Assembly: GCA_964496575.1 (NCBI GenBank)
Contig: CAZCAC010000190.1
Location: forward strand, 1-12,064
DNA: 12,064 nucleotides
DNA from: CAZCAC01 sp964496575
GTDB lineage: Bacteria; Planctomycetota; UBA1135; GCA-002686595
Direction of reading: 5' to 3'
This document shows positions 12,064-12,064 of the stretch, one piece after another (the first letter of the stretch is position 1; every line of letters begins with the position of its first letter). Under the pieces are notes generated by a model. The model did no database searches, had not been told where the DNA came from, and was given only the letters and a program-made list of their open reading frames with translations. The translations under genes and the position numbers were made by a program.

Positions 12064-12064
12064 G

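Overview
The window is GC-rich, densely coded DNA from a Gram-negative, two-membrane bacterium. The envelope evidence is an outer-membrane beta-barrel ending in Phe, a lipoprotein with a lipobox, and an inner-membrane assembly platform of the type IV pilus / type II secretion kind. No rRNA, tRNA or lineage marker is present. Gene style (an ECF sigma factor with a zinc-finger anti-sigma and a small periplasmic sensor, a PilM-like protein fused to a membrane and periplasmic part, a HEAT-cyclophilin lipoprotein) makes me think of Planctomycetota or a similar high-GC deep lineage. That is a low-confidence guess.

Left half (1-5280, all minus strand): read in the direction of transcription this is ribBA, an ECF sigma factor, its zf-HC2 anti-sigma factor, a CnrX/CpxP-like membrane-anchored helical protein, a long PilM-PilN/GspL-like fusion, and a PilO/GspM-like protein. 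A further gene probably lies beyond position 1. From the anti-sigma gene onward the junctions are 4- or 8-base overlaps (GTGA, ATGGCTAA), so these genes are very probably co-transcribed and translationally coupled. ribBA ends only 31-46 bases before the sigma gene, and a candidate ECF-type promoter sits across the ribBA stop codon. The sigma module may therefore be autoregulated inside a longer ribBA transcript. A nine-G tract near the ribBA 3' end is notable: losing one G would open a continuous frame from RibBA into the sigma factor.

Middle (5281-9046): a short divergent intergenic region leads on the plus strand into a lipoprotein made of HEAT-like repeats plus a C-terminal cyclophilin-type prolyl isomerase. 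After a 239-base spacer with several hairpins and two DnaA-box-like octamers comes a membrane-anchored, coiled-coil, trypsin-like serine protease with an intact His-Asp-Ser triad and no PDZ domain. Both look like envelope protein folding or quality-control factors. A strong two-way terminator separates this protease from the convergent porin gene.

Right part (9047-12064, minus strand): a porin of the alginate-export type is preceded by a structured leader of nearly 400 bases. The leader contains a nine-codon ORF with a near-perfect Shine-Dalgarno sequence. Upstream of the leader is the 3' end of a gene, cut by the window edge, whose product carries seven exact 24-residue (72-bp) tandem repeats with a hidden 48-residue periodicity, plus dispersed copies of an acidic IGA(D/Q)ET-type motif. 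I do not recognise this repeat family. It is the most novel-looking object in the window.
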